From the NCBI GenBank assembly GCA_910584865.1, contig CAJUCE010000031.1, forward strand, positions 1 through 60,144: a stretch of 60,144 bases of DNA, in the 5' to 3' direction. The DNA comes from an uncultured Acetatifactor sp. GTDB lineage: Bacteria > Bacillota > Clostridia > Lachnospirales > Lachnospiraceae. Under the pieces are notes generated by a model that saw only the letters and a list, made by a program, of their open reading frames with translations, was not told where the DNA came from and made no database searches. The position numbers and the translations under genes were made by a program. Position 1 is the first letter of the stretch. Every line of letters begins with the position of its first letter. This document shows, one piece after another, positions 1-7,025 of this stretch.

Positions 1-242
1 TGCATTTCCAATTTCTACTGCCTTATGGGTTAAAGTAAAGATTGCTGCAATCTCGCCCTCTGCATCCATAAGGAAATATGTAATGGACATTTTCTTTTTT
101 GCAAATTCAATCGCATTATGCCATACAAAATTTTCAATTTCTTTATTAATCGGACAAAAAAATCGGAGAGAATTGCACTTAAGTTCTCCTCTCCGATTGC
201 TTCCAACATATCCAATATATTGACTACTGTATATTCCTTCAT
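1..242 (-). pseudogene. GNAT acetyltransferase, 5' part, frame broken at a T tract, runs off left edge
   Basis: The minus-strand frame starts at ATG 242 (MKEYTVVNILDMLEAIGEE) and reads to SDFF. It then enters a run of seven T (plus-strand A run 156-162) and becomes non-protein-like. Shifting by one base after the run restores a sensible sequence (CPINKEIENFVWHNAIEF, then KKKMSITYFLMDAEGEIAAI) that stays open to the window edge. This pattern fits the N-terminal half of a small GNAT-fold N-acetyltransferase common in gut Clostridia; that identification is from memory of the family. The start codon lies one base after the stop of the upstream 59-residue ORF, so the two form an operon. One missing T, a sequencing error or slippage could each explain the break. 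Confidence 0.55.
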
Positions 243-243
243 T

Positions 244-423
244 TTATCGAACCCTCTTGGACATCAATCTCCGTATCTCATCTATATTTGTCATCTGGCG
301 GCTCACCTGTGCGGATGGCTCTCTTTTGGGATCATCTGCCGAAGCATAAAGAGCCTGGATAAAGGATTCAATTTTTTTCGGATCAGTAATCTTTACATTG
401 GTCAGTATACTGGATGTAGCCAT
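244..423 (-). CDS. 59-residue protein paired with the GNAT gene, possible antitoxin-like partner
   Basis: ATG at 423 is preceded by a good ribosome binding site (GAGGAGG), and the ORF ends at TAA 244-246. The product starts MATSSILTNVKITDPKKIES, is charged and soluble, and ends in MSKRVR. No known DNA-binding fold is obvious. Its stop is one base before the GNAT start. Small proteins of this type next to a GNAT gene recur in Lachnospiraceae genomes in my recollection, so a toxin-antitoxin-like pairing is plausible, but the sequence alone does not prove it. Confidence 0.6.
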   Translation of the reverse strand: MATSSILTNVKITDPKKIESFIQALYASADDPKREPSAQVSRQMTNIDEIRRLMSKRVR

Positions 424-472
424 TCTATCGCCTCCTCTTCAACAAAACACTTGTTTTCCTGTTTTTATTCTT

Positions 473-500
473 ATCTTATCATCTCCGGGCCCTTTTTCAA
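473..500 (-). promoter_or_regulatory. possible promoter of the 59-aa/GNAT pair
   Basis: On the minus strand a TTGAAA box (495-500) is followed after 16 bases by TAAGAT (473-478), about 50 bases upstream of the 59-residue ORF start. The boxes are imperfect and the call rests on spacing alone. Confidence 0.35.
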
Positions 501-575
501 TCAGTTTATGCAATTTTCAGATTCTGAATCATCTGCTGTCACTTTGCAATTATTTACTTTTTTAATATATGCACC

Positions 576-791
576 TCACTGAAGTGTCTGCACCATCCCG
601 GAATTGTCCATTTCTCCCAATTCAGCAACCTCCATAGCCTTTCCAAACTTCCCAATTTCCCCCTGATACTTCTCATCCGCCACATGAGTATCAATGTCAA
701 TCGTTATACTGTAATGTTGATCTCCATGATGCTCTGCACCACCTTCGGCTGTATATCTGCCCCAAAGCATCAGCTGCAGAATATGTGACAT
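576..791 (-). pseudogene. 71-residue ORF, probable gene remnant of unknown function
   Basis: The open frame encodes MSHILQLMLWGRYTAEGG and ends in GMVQTLQ. Its amino-acid composition looks like real protein (several aromatic and charged residues, a DIDTHVADEKY stretch), but no ribosome binding site precedes the ATG and an in-frame stop lies about eight codons upstream. It most resembles the tail of a longer, lost gene. I do not recognise the family. The flanking stretches 424-575 and 792-1059 hold no other convincing gene. Confidence 0.3.
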
Positions 792-1059
792 ATGGCATGA
801 AAGTATAAATCTTCAAAATACAATGCAATCATAGTATTGATTTGCATGTTCCATTGTGAATACTGGATATTTTTAATTTCATCCTGCTTCATCATTCTTT
901 TTCGATAATAACAGTTTGTTTTTAAGCTATTTTACACAAACATATTCTTATGCTACAATCCAAATTTCAGTTCCATAAAAGAAAAAGAACCCCAGATTTC
1001 TCTGAAGCCCTTCCATACTAACTATGAAATTCAAACGAACTATTTTACATAGCCCCCAT

Positions 1060-1194
1060 CTACTTAACCAACTTTTTGAGTACTGTGTCCAGGAATCCGC
1101 ATAATTTTCTTGCCTGCTCTAATTCCTTCCGTTCCTTTTCTGTAAATGCCAGTTCTTTCTTCATCTCTTCTGTTATGCTATTCATATTTACCAT
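1060..1194 (-). CDS. 44-residue charged small ORF, unknown
   Basis: A minus-strand ORF runs from ATG 1194 to TAG 1060-1062. It encodes a Lys/Glu-rich helical peptide (MVNMNSITEEMKKELAFTEK, ending DTVLKKLVK). A weak GAGAG sequence lies upstream. The composition suggests a real small helical protein or the remains of one. It sits just downstream of yoeB but is separated from it by about 85 bases. No family is recognised. Confidence 0.35.
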   Translation of the reverse strand: MVNMNSITEEMKKELAFTEKERKELEQARKLCGFLDTVLKKLVK

Positions 1195-1278
1195 AATTGA
1201 TTTCTCTCTCAAAACTCACCACTAATATTAACCACCTGTCCGCAGAATCCGATAATCTGCCTCCTTTGCTGGCAGCAA

Positions 1279-1542
1279 TCAGTCCTTATAGTGCCCTCTA
1301 CAGGATTTCACAATGATTTGATTATCTGAAATCTCATAAACTAAACGATTTGATTCATCGATTCGCCTGCTAAATGAGCCGGATTTACCATATTTCAACG
1401 ATTCAGGCTTTCCAATTCCATGTAATGCCCCATCTCGTTCTATGCTCTGCAATAATTGATTAATTTTCTTTAATATCTTTTTATCCTGTGTCTGCCAATA
1501 GAGATACTCACTCCATCCGTCTTCCGCAAAAGTGATTTTCAT
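1279..1542 (-). CDS. yoeB: YoeB-family mRNA interferase toxin
   Basis: This 87-residue protein has the RelE/YoeB fold signatures: a basic helix region, the segment SGSFSRRIDESNRLVYEI and the C-terminal SCRGHYKD. The GHY ending corresponds to the catalytic His-Tyr end of YoeB toxins. In the family the toxin cleaves mRNA in the ribosomal A site. The start lies three bases after the yefM stop, so the genes are co-transcribed antitoxin first. All expected family residues appear present, so the toxin is probably intact. Confidence 0.88.
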   Translation of the reverse strand: MKITFAEDGWSEYLYWQTQDKKILKKINQLLQSIERDGALHGIGKPESLKYGKSGSFSRRIDESNRLVYEISDNQIIVKSCRGHYKD

Positions 1543-1545
1543 AAA

Positions 1546-1803
1546 CTATTCCTCCATGGCCAGAAGCTCATCCATGGTTTTCGTTACCACCTGCCCGTTT
1601 TTGATCTGTTCGTCTGCCCTGTTTAATTTTGCCAGATACTCAACATTCTTTTTGGCCTTTTCTAATTCATTGTACTCTGATTCTGATATAATAACCACAT
1701 TCTTATTCTCTTTACGAGATACAATTACCGGCTCCCCGCTAAAAGCCATATCAAAATATTTCTTGATATTTTCTCTTACATCCATCTGCTTTGTTGCAAT
1801 CAT
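1546..1803 (-). CDS. yefM: YefM/Phd-family antitoxin
   Basis: This 85-residue protein begins MIATKQMDVRENIKKYFDMA, the usual Phd/YefM N-terminal DNA-binding region, followed by GEPVIVSRKENKNVVIISESEYNEL in the family's typical order. The C-terminal part is acidic and would wrap the YoeB toxin. ATG 1803 follows an AAGGAG site at good distance. It is co-transcribed with yoeB, and with YoeB it should repress its own promoter through the repeats at 1819-1847. Confidence 0.88.
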   Translation of the reverse strand: MIATKQMDVRENIKKYFDMAFSGEPVIVSRKENKNVVIISESEYNELEKAKKNVEYLAKLNRADEQIKNGQVVTKTMDELLAMEE

Positions 1804-1818
1804 AGCGCACTCCTTCCT

Positions 1819-1881
1819 GTACTTAAAACCGTACTGTTTATTGTACTAAATATTATATGCTAATTGGCACCCGTTAGTCAA
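1819..1881 (-). promoter_or_regulatory. yefM-yoeB promoter with triple GTACT operator
   Basis: On the minus strand, TTGACT (1876-1881) and TATAAT (1852-1857) are separated by 18 bases. Immediately downstream are three GTACT cores on the plus strand at 1819, 1831 and 1843, spaced exactly 12 bases apart. Escherichia coli YefM-YoeB binds TGTACA-core elements with 12-base centre-to-centre spacing, so the arrangement supports an autoregulatory operator over the transcription start. Confidence 0.7.
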
Positions 1882-1974
1882 CAAATTTTATATTTTTCTC
1901 TATTCTTTTTCTTATTCTTCCATTCTTTTCAACTTTCTTCGGGTCTTTGACAGTTCCATAACGCATAAAGTACC

Positions 1975-2003
1975 TACAGGCCGCATAAAGCCTGTATTTT
2001 TTT
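1975..2003 (+). terminator. stem-loop with T run at the left side of the IS fragment
   Basis: TACAGGC (1975-1981) pairs with GCCTGTA (1990-1996) around an 8-base loop and is followed by seven T. It reads as a short rho-independent terminator on the plus strand, upstream of the transposase start. Insertion sequences often carry such barriers against read-in transcription. The stretch 1861-2066 otherwise holds the transposase leader and a GGAGG binding site. Confidence 0.5.
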
Positions 2004-2066
2004 GTCAAATTTTTTGTTTATAAATATAGTAATATATAGTGAGACGCTATATGGAGGCAACGTAAC

Positions 2067-2771
2067 ATGAAAGTAACAACATCTAAATCTAAAAATTCAG
2101 AGTCCTTTTATATAACCCAGTCCTACATAGACAGCAATGGCAAAAGCACCTCCAAAAGAATCAGGAAACTTGGCACCCTCAAAGAACTTGCCAAAACCCT
2201 CGGCACTGACAGGGACGGTGTTATGGAGTGGGCAAGGGAGCAGGCCAGACTGGAGACAGAAAACTATAAAAAAGAAAAAGAGGCAAAGACTGTCCTTGTG
2301 CCTTTCCATGCCGACAGACAACTGGATTATGGCTGCCAGAAACTTTATAAAGGCGGATATCTTTTCCTCCGGTCCGTCTATTATGGACTCAGGCTCGACC
2401 AGGTCTGCCGGAAGATCCGGGAACGGCATAAATTCCAGTATGACCTGAATGCCATACTGTCGGATCTGATCTATACCAGGATACTGGAGCCGGGAAGCAA
2501 ACGCCCCTCCTACAGGGCCGCAATGGACTACCTTGAAAAGCCTTCCTATGAGGAGCATGATGTCTACCGTGCCCTGGACGTACTTGCCGCCGAATGCGAC
2601 TTCATACAGTCGGAAGCCTATAAGAACAGCAGCTTCCAGTCAGACAGGAATGACGGTGTCCTTTACTATGACTGCACGAACTATTACTTTGAGACAGAGC
2701 AGGAAGACGAGCATTCTTTCCCTCCAAGCCTCTGGTTCCCTTCAAGATATATTCCGGATAACGGATTTTGA
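2067..2771 (+). pseudogene. IS1634-family (IS4-like DDE) transposase, 3'-truncated
   Basis: The ORF starts at ATG 2067 behind GGAGG. Its N-terminal region (SFYITQSYIDSNGKSTSKR, then LGTLKEL) and the motif YYDCTNYYFE near residue 203 match IS1634-type transposases, where the Asp of YDxTNYYFE is the first residue of the DDE triad. The homology-like sequence stops near 2712 (EQEDE). Normal proteins of this family are about twice as long, so the remaining catalytic residues are missing. The last codons to 2771 come from unrelated DNA read in chance frame. The element cannot move by itself. Confidence 0.8.
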
Positions 2772-2880
2772 CAGCTTCCCAAAAATAAACTGCATATTCA
2801 CAGCAGAAAATAGCCCCATATGGTACTGGGACAGTGGCGATGTTTTTTAACTTCTCTGCTCTTAACGCTGTGCTGTTCAT
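2713..2880 (-). pseudogene. 5' end of an unknown gene, cut by the IS remnant
   Basis: On the minus strand, ATG 2880 follows an excellent GAGGAGG site. It opens a protein-like frame (MNSTALRAEKLKNIATV, then AIFCCEYAVYFWEAVKI and YPEYILKGTRGLEGK). Good sequence ends near 2713, exactly where the transposase similarity ends. The frame then continues only by chance through the transposase to 2602. It is read as a gene that lost its 3' part when the IS copy arrived or decayed. The family is not recognised. Its upstream region carries the TGAGTA/TACTCA cluster. Confidence 0.4.
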
Positions 2881-2949
2881 GATGTGCCTCCTCATATAAA
2901 ATCTTTAAATAAAAGAAGGAAGATTGGGAGTTTTAAGGAACTGCTATAA

Positions 2950-3016
2950 TTGAGTAAACTTCGCCGAAGATTGTGAATACTCATTTTACTCAACATCGCC
3001 CTTGAGTAATACTCAA
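2950..3016. repeat. cluster of TGAGTA/TACTCA half-sites
   Basis: Five half-sites lie within 67 bases: TGAGTA at 2951, TACTCA at 2978 and 2987, TGAGTA at 3003 and TACTCA at 3010. TTGAGTAAA (2950-2958) and TTTACTCAA (2985-2993) form an inverted repeat. TTGAGTA-A-TACTCAA (3002-3016) is a perfect 15-base palindrome. CTTCGCCGAAG (2959-2969) is a second, different palindrome. The cluster lies upstream of the truncated minus-strand gene and downstream of the tsf terminator, which fits an operator array. The rest of 2772-3084 shows no gene. Confidence 0.6.
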
Positions 3017-3083
3017 TTTGAAGTGATTTTAGACGATTTCAGACGGTAAAAGACGGTATTTCCGCTTCCCCTTTTCAGAATAC

Positions 3084-3148
3084 AAAAAAGGCCCTGAAAT
3101 CCTCCGCAACCACTTAAAAATGCGTGATTACAAGGCTTTCAGAGCCTT
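3084..3148 (-). terminator. rho-independent terminator of rpsB-tsf
   Basis: On the minus strand AAGGCTCTGAAA (3137-3148) pairs with TTTCAGGGCCTT (3088-3099), 12 pairs with one G-U, and is followed by a T run ending at 3084. It lies about 40 bases after the tsf stop. An alternative short hairpin forms within 3132-3148. Confidence 0.8.
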
Positions 3149-3184
3149 ATATCTTTTTACATTGTTCTGAATTGAAAACTTCGC

Positions 3185-4123
3185 TTACATGCCCATCTGC
3201 GCAGCCACCTCAGCCGCAAAGTCCTCGCTCTTCTTCTCCAGGCCCTCACCTGTCTCAAAACGCACAAACCTTGCAATGCTCAGATTTGCACTGTTCTCCT
3301 TTGCCACCTGGGCAATATACTGGGCAACTGTCTGCTTGCCGTCCTCAGCCTTCACATATACCTGCTCCAACAGACATACTTCCTTCAGCTCTTTGTTCAG
3401 ACGGCCGTTGATGGCACCCTCGATTACCTTCTCCGGCTTTCCTGCCATCTTAGGATCCTGTTCGATCTGCGCAGCAATAATTTCGCGCTCATGTTCCTTA
3501 TACTCCTCGGACACGTCAGCTGTAGCCACATACTTAGGGCTGAGAGCAGCAACCTGCATTGCCAGATTGGTCAAAGCTTCCTTCACTCCGTCATTTACGA
3601 CATCGGTCTTCGCTTCTATGATAACGCCGATGCGGCCACCGCCATGTACATAAGTAGCTACACAGCCCTCTGTCGTTTCCACTCTCTCAAATCTGCGGAT
3701 GCTCAGCTTCTCGCCGATCACTGCAATCTTGTCAACCAATGCTTCCTTTACGGTCTTGGATGCATCCTCATTCCAGGACTCTTCCATCAGAGCTTCTACA
3801 TTTTCTGCCGCAGAGTGAACCGCCTGTGTTGCAACAGCCTTCACAAACTGCTGGAAAGTCTCGTTCTTTGCCACAAAGTCAGTCTCGGAATTTACTTCCA
3901 CTACCGCAGCCTTGCAATCTCCCTCAGAGGCGATACAACAGATTCCTTCTGCCGCAATTCTGCTCTCTTTCTTAACGGCCTTGGCCTGACCCTTCTTCCT
4001 CAGAATCTCCACAGCCTCTTCCATATTACCATCGGTCTCACTCAGAGCCTTCTTACAATCTGTCATACCCGCGCCGGTCTGCTCACGCAGCTCTTTGACC
4101 ATAGCCGCAGTCACTTGTGCCAT
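3185..4123 (-). CDS. tsf: elongation factor Ts
   Basis: EF-Ts is the guanine-nucleotide exchange factor for EF-Tu. This 312-residue protein has the N-terminal UBA-like segment ELREQTGAGMTDCKKAL (residues 11-27) and the EF-Tu contact motif TDFV (residues 81-84, in VNSETDFVAKN), followed by the core and dimerisation region. Length and order are normal. ATG 4123 follows AGGAGG. It is the last gene of the rpsB-tsf unit, about 130 bases after rpsB, and is followed by a terminator. Confidence 0.97.
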   Translation of the reverse strand: MAQVTAAMVKELREQTGAGMTDCKKALSETDGNMEEAVEILRKKGQAKAVKKESRIAAEGICCIASEGDCKAAVVEVNSETDFVAKNETFQQFVKAVATQAVHSAAENVEALMEESWNEDASKTVKEALVDKIAVIGEKLSIRRFERVETTEGCVATYVHGGGRIGVIIEAKTDVVNDGVKEALTNLAMQVAALSPKYVATADVSEEYKEHEREIIAAQIEQDPKMAGKPEKVIEGAINGRLNKELKEVCLLEQVYVKAEDGKQTVAQYIAQVAKENSANLSIARFVRFETGEGLEKKSEDFAAEVAAQMGM

Positions 4124-4254
4124 TTATATCATCCTCCTGTTATTTTTATTCCGTTTTTACAGCCGTCCCCTTACGCTCTAATCGGAAGCCCTCTGCCTGC
4201 TTTGCACCCGCAGCCCTTCCGGGGCAGCTGCCGTCTTGTAATACAGTCTGTATA

Positions 4255-5022
4255 TTATACGTTTTCCTGCTCTGCCACTTCCTCAATATCCTTGGCCTCA
4301 CCAGCCTCTGCTGCCATCTCTGCCGCCGTATAAACAGCCTCGCCCTGGTTCGCTTCGATTACGGCATCTGCCATCTTGGAAACAATCAATTTCACTGCTC
4401 TGATAGCATCGTCATTGCCGGGAATAATGTAATCCAGTTCTTCGGGATCACAGTTAGTATCTCCGATACCGATCAGCGTAATACCCAGAGCATGCGCCTC
4501 CTGTACACAGATTCTCTCTTTCTTGGGATCTACGACAAAGATTGCATCCGGCACTCTGGTCATATTTCTGATTCCGCCCAGGTTCTTCTGCAGCTTCTCC
4601 CATTCCTTCTTCAGCTTGATGACTTCCTTCTTCGGAAGGACGTCGAAGGTTCCGTCCTCAGACATCTTTTCAATGGCATGCAGTCTGCCGATACGGGACT
4701 GGATGGTCTTGAAATTGGTGAGCATTCCGCCCAGCCATCTCTCGTTTACATAATACATACCGCAACGCTCTGCCTCTGTCTTCACGGCATCCTGCGCCTG
4801 CTTCTTGGTTCCCACAAACAGAATGGTTCCGCCCTGCGCTGCGATTTCGGACACTGCCCTGTAGGCCTCGTCCACTTTTCCTACAGACTTTTGCAGGTCA
4901 ATAATATGGATCCCGTTTCTCTCTGTGAAAATGTAGGGAGCCATCTTGGGATTCCATCTTCTGGTCTGATGTCCGAAATGGACACCTGCTTCAAGCAGCT
5001 GCTTCATAGAAATAACGCTCAT
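4255..5022 (-). CDS. rpsB: 30S ribosomal protein S2
   Basis: This 255-residue S2 starts MSVISMKQLLEAGVHFGHQ, with the classic S2 signature VHFGHQTRRWNPKM. The middle (FVGTKKQAQDAV, RWLGGMLTNF, then PDAIFVVDP) is fully canonical. The C-terminus carries an acidic tail rich in Glu and Ala. AGGTAAGAAC precedes ATG 5022. It is followed by tsf, the conserved arrangement. Placing it just after the flagellar operon is also the Bacillus subtilis order (sigD-swrB-rpsB-tsf). Confidence 0.97.
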   Translation of the reverse strand: MSVISMKQLLEAGVHFGHQTRRWNPKMAPYIFTERNGIHIIDLQKSVGKVDEAYRAVSEIAAQGGTILFVGTKKQAQDAVKTEAERCGMYYVNERWLGGMLTNFKTIQSRIGRLHAIEKMSEDGTFDVLPKKEVIKLKKEWEKLQKNLGGIRNMTRVPDAIFVVDPKKERICVQEAHALGITLIGIGDTNCDPEELDYIIPGNDDAIRAVKLIVSKMADAVIEANQGEAVYTAAEMAAEAGEAKDIEEVAEQENV

Positions 5023-5315
5023 GTTCTTACCTCCGTTTGGTTATTTTCTTCCGTATGACCGTAAGTTCGACAGACCCTCTCATGACCTGTCTCCCTGCCG
5101 GAACCGCGTTTTGAGCCGGCTGTCTCTGACGGCTATCTGCAGTAGGGCTTTCCCGCGCTTTCTTCCCAAAGCCGCCGGGCAACGAAAACTTCCCTTCCAT
5201 GCATGACACCACCGCCAAATCGGCATACGTGTATTCTGTCCTGTCAGACAGGCGGCAGAAATCCTTTGAATTCTCTACCACGCTGGATTATATCACAATA
5301 CCCCCTGCAATGCAA
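5023..5315 (-). promoter_or_regulatory. rpsB-tsf promoter and long leader
   Basis: TTGCAT (5310-5315) and TATAAT (5287-5292) are separated by 17 bases on the minus strand, placing the start near 5280 and giving a leader of about 260 bases. The leader is GC-rich and contains several complementary segments, for example CCTGTC/GACAGG near 5245 and GACAG/CTGTC near 5070-5090. This suggests an RNA structure, possibly for S2 autoregulation, which is an inference. An 84-codon open frame inside the leader has no support as a gene. Confidence 0.6.
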
Positions 5316-5330
5316 GGGGTATCTGAAATT

Positions 5331-5921
5331 TTATCTGTTTCTCGTAATAATATTGATGATCTCTTCTTCACTGGACCCTGATGCAATCTGGTACACACCC
5401 GCGTTGATTTTTCTGGAATATCCCATCTCGCACAGATAGTTGTCAAATTCTGCGGCATCCTCCACCAACCCCAGTTCTTCCAATGTCTGGCTGACATGAT
5501 AAGAAGTCTCTCCGAATTCAATCGTAACCGAAACAGTTTCTCCGTTTTCTGCCCCGCCTTCCCCGTCAGAACCCGTCTGTACGTCCGGTACTGTCTCTGT
5601 ATCCGAAATCTTCGCAGCGTCCTCGGCAGGGTTCGTCTCTCCATCCTCTGTCCCCTGCCCGGGATCCGCCTCAGGCGCCCCGCTTTCCTCCGAAGCTCCC
5701 TGATTTATTTCCTTTTGTCCTGACTCATCTGCGGGAGCAGGGGATTTCTCCGCAATATCCGTCAGTTTCAGAGAATCGCTTTCCACCATCCCCAAGGCAA
5801 GTGCTTTTGCCTTGATTTCCGCATCAGTCAGAGGCATTCCCTTCTTCGTTCCTACCCCCATCAGCAGGGCCGTGATAATGATTCCGATTCCCAATCCCCG
5901 CATTTGATATCTCAATTTCAC
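5331..5921 (-). CDS. membrane-anchored YceG/MltG-like protein
   Basis: The 196-residue product has an N-terminal membrane segment (IGIIITALLMGVG, residues 12-24), a long acidic Pro/Glu/Gly-rich linker (about 55-130) and a compact C-terminal domain ending AGVYQIASGSSEEEIINII. That domain resembles the substrate-recognition part of YceG/MltG endolytic transglycosylases (FDNYLCEMGYSRKINAGVYQI). The catalytic YceG domain itself is absent. It would sit on the outer face of the membrane, in peptidoglycan. It is the last gene before the rpsB promoter and may be co-transcribed with the flagellar genes. Its function is unknown; a role where the flagellum crosses the wall is only a guess. Confidence 0.65.
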   Translation of the reverse strand: MKLRYQMRGLGIGIIITALLMGVGTKKGMPLTDAEIKAKALALGMVESDSLKLTDIAEKSPAPADESGQKEINQGASEESGAPEADPGQGTEDGETNPAEDAAKISDTETVPDVQTGSDGEGGAENGETVSVTIEFGETSYHVSQTLEELGLVEDAAEFDNYLCEMGYSRKINAGVYQIASGSSEEEIINIITRNR

Positions 5922-5947
5922 TCATTTCCTCACTTCTGCCGCCATAT

Positions 5948-6658
5948 TTATTGGTTCCGAAACAAATCGATCACCAGCTTTACTTCTCCGATACCCAGTC
6001 CCAATTCTCTGGCAATATCCATGGCGGACTTTCCCCGCCTGTAAAGCTTCAGAATTTTTTCGTTATTATTAACGCCTTCTTCCGTATTCTCCGGTAATAG
6101 CTCCGCCCAGACATCTTTCGGTCTCTCCATCTCCTCCTGCTGCACCGCCATACTTACAAAGCTGCCTTCCGGCTCCGCTTCGGGAACGTTCTCTTCCGCA
6201 GCAGCGCTTCCCGTCATGACTGAGGCTTCCGCCCCCGCACGAGAGACGGCATTCAATACTTCTTCTGCCGCTTTCACTGCGCCGTTGAGTTCGGTGATGG
6301 TTTCCTTTAAATTGGTATGCTTATTGTTCAGCATATCGTAGAGAAACATGGCCTCTTCATGGTTTTTATGAATTTCCTTAAGCACCGTGTCGGAATACTC
6401 ATTTACCGCCATGATTTTTTCATTGGAAAGCCGCTCCAGGGAACGTTCTGTCTTCTCCATGGAATAAGTAACCGCTTCCTCCACCACGTCATCCACATGA
6501 TTTCTCACGGCCTCAAGCTCCTGACTGACCAGTTTTTTTACTTCCTGCTCCGCCAGACCGTCTGCGCCGCCGCTTTTTTCCTTTCCATCCGGGATAAAAA
6601 AACTCAGTACAAAAATAATACCCCCTGCAATCAGCAGAATGATCTCCATCATTTCCAT
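5948..6658 (-). CDS. SwrB-like (DUF6115-type) membrane coiled-coil protein
   Basis: A single N-terminal membrane helix (IILLIAGGIIFVLSFFIP) is followed by a long Glu/Lys-rich coiled coil, a variable linker, and a C-terminal segment (ILKLYRRGKSAMDIAREL, then GIGEVKLVIDLF) that looks like a degenerate helix-turn-helix. Membrane helix, coil and terminal helical motif, placed between sigD and rpsB, is also the layout of Bacillus subtilis SwrB, which promotes flagellar export-gate activation. I chose ATG 6658; the frame is open from a TTG at 6685, but neither start has a strong ribosome binding site. SwrB equivalence is an inference from position and architecture. Confidence 0.65.
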   Translation of the reverse strand: MEMMEIILLIAGGIIFVLSFFIPDGKEKSGGADGLAEQEVKKLVSQELEAVRNHVDDVVEEAVTYSMEKTERSLERLSNEKIMAVNEYSDTVLKEIHKNHEEAMFLYDMLNNKHTNLKETITELNGAVKAAEEVLNAVSRAGAEASVMTGSAAAEENVPEAEPEGSFVSMAVQQEEMERPKDVWAELLPENTEEGVNNNEKILKLYRRGKSAMDIARELGLGIGEVKLVIDLFRNQ

Positions 6659-6699
6659 CTTAGTCCGTCCACTTTTCCGAAGCAAAACCCCGCTTCACG

Positions 6700-7008
6700 T
6701 CATATTTTCATATCAAAGCCTTCCCGCTTTTTTACAATCATACGATCCTTCTGTTCCTTCTTCTTCCGATTGCGTCCTCCGTCGCCGCTGTAAAGTCCGT
6801 TTCCCTTTTCCTTGGCATCCGGACGGCTCTGTCCCCACCGTGCATCATCTCCGCTGTGTACCTCCCGGACATTCTGCTCCACAGCCTTTTGCACCTGATT
6901 GCTGAAGTTATTCTGGTCTACTCCGACCTTGTTATCTTCATTATGCTTAATCGTCGCATAATCCTGCGACCTGGAAATTGTAGTCAGTTCAATTGCGCCA
7001 TATGCCAT
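6700..7008 (-). CDS. 102-residue conserved-looking flagellar-locus protein, unknown
   Basis: The product begins MAYGAIELTTISRSQDYATI, continues with a hydrophilic middle containing a NNFSNQVQKAVEQNVREV amphipathic helix, and ends in a very basic tail (RNRKKKEQKDRMIVKKR). It has no signal peptide or membrane segment. AGGAGGGC precedes ATG 7008. It lies 17 bases after fapA and close to the SwrB-like gene, in the same operon. I do not recognise a domain; genes of this kind follow fapA in related genomes in my recollection. Confidence 0.65.
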   Translation of the reverse strand: MAYGAIELTTISRSQDYATIKHNEDNKVGVDQNNFSNQVQKAVEQNVREVHSGDDARWGQSRPDAKEKGNGLYSGDGGRNRKKKEQKDRMIVKKREGFDMKI

Positions 7009-7025
7009 AATTGCCCTCCTTCCTC

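Noticed and set aside
3491..5058. Long plus-strand ORFs opposite tsf and rpsB
   Set aside because: They are antisense frames of highly conserved genes and their translations are Cys/His/Leu-rich with no family pattern.
5027..5281. 84-codon open frame on the minus strand before rpsB
   Set aside because: It lies wholly in the rpsB leader, has no good ribosome binding site and an odd composition. It is better explained as GC-rich leader RNA.
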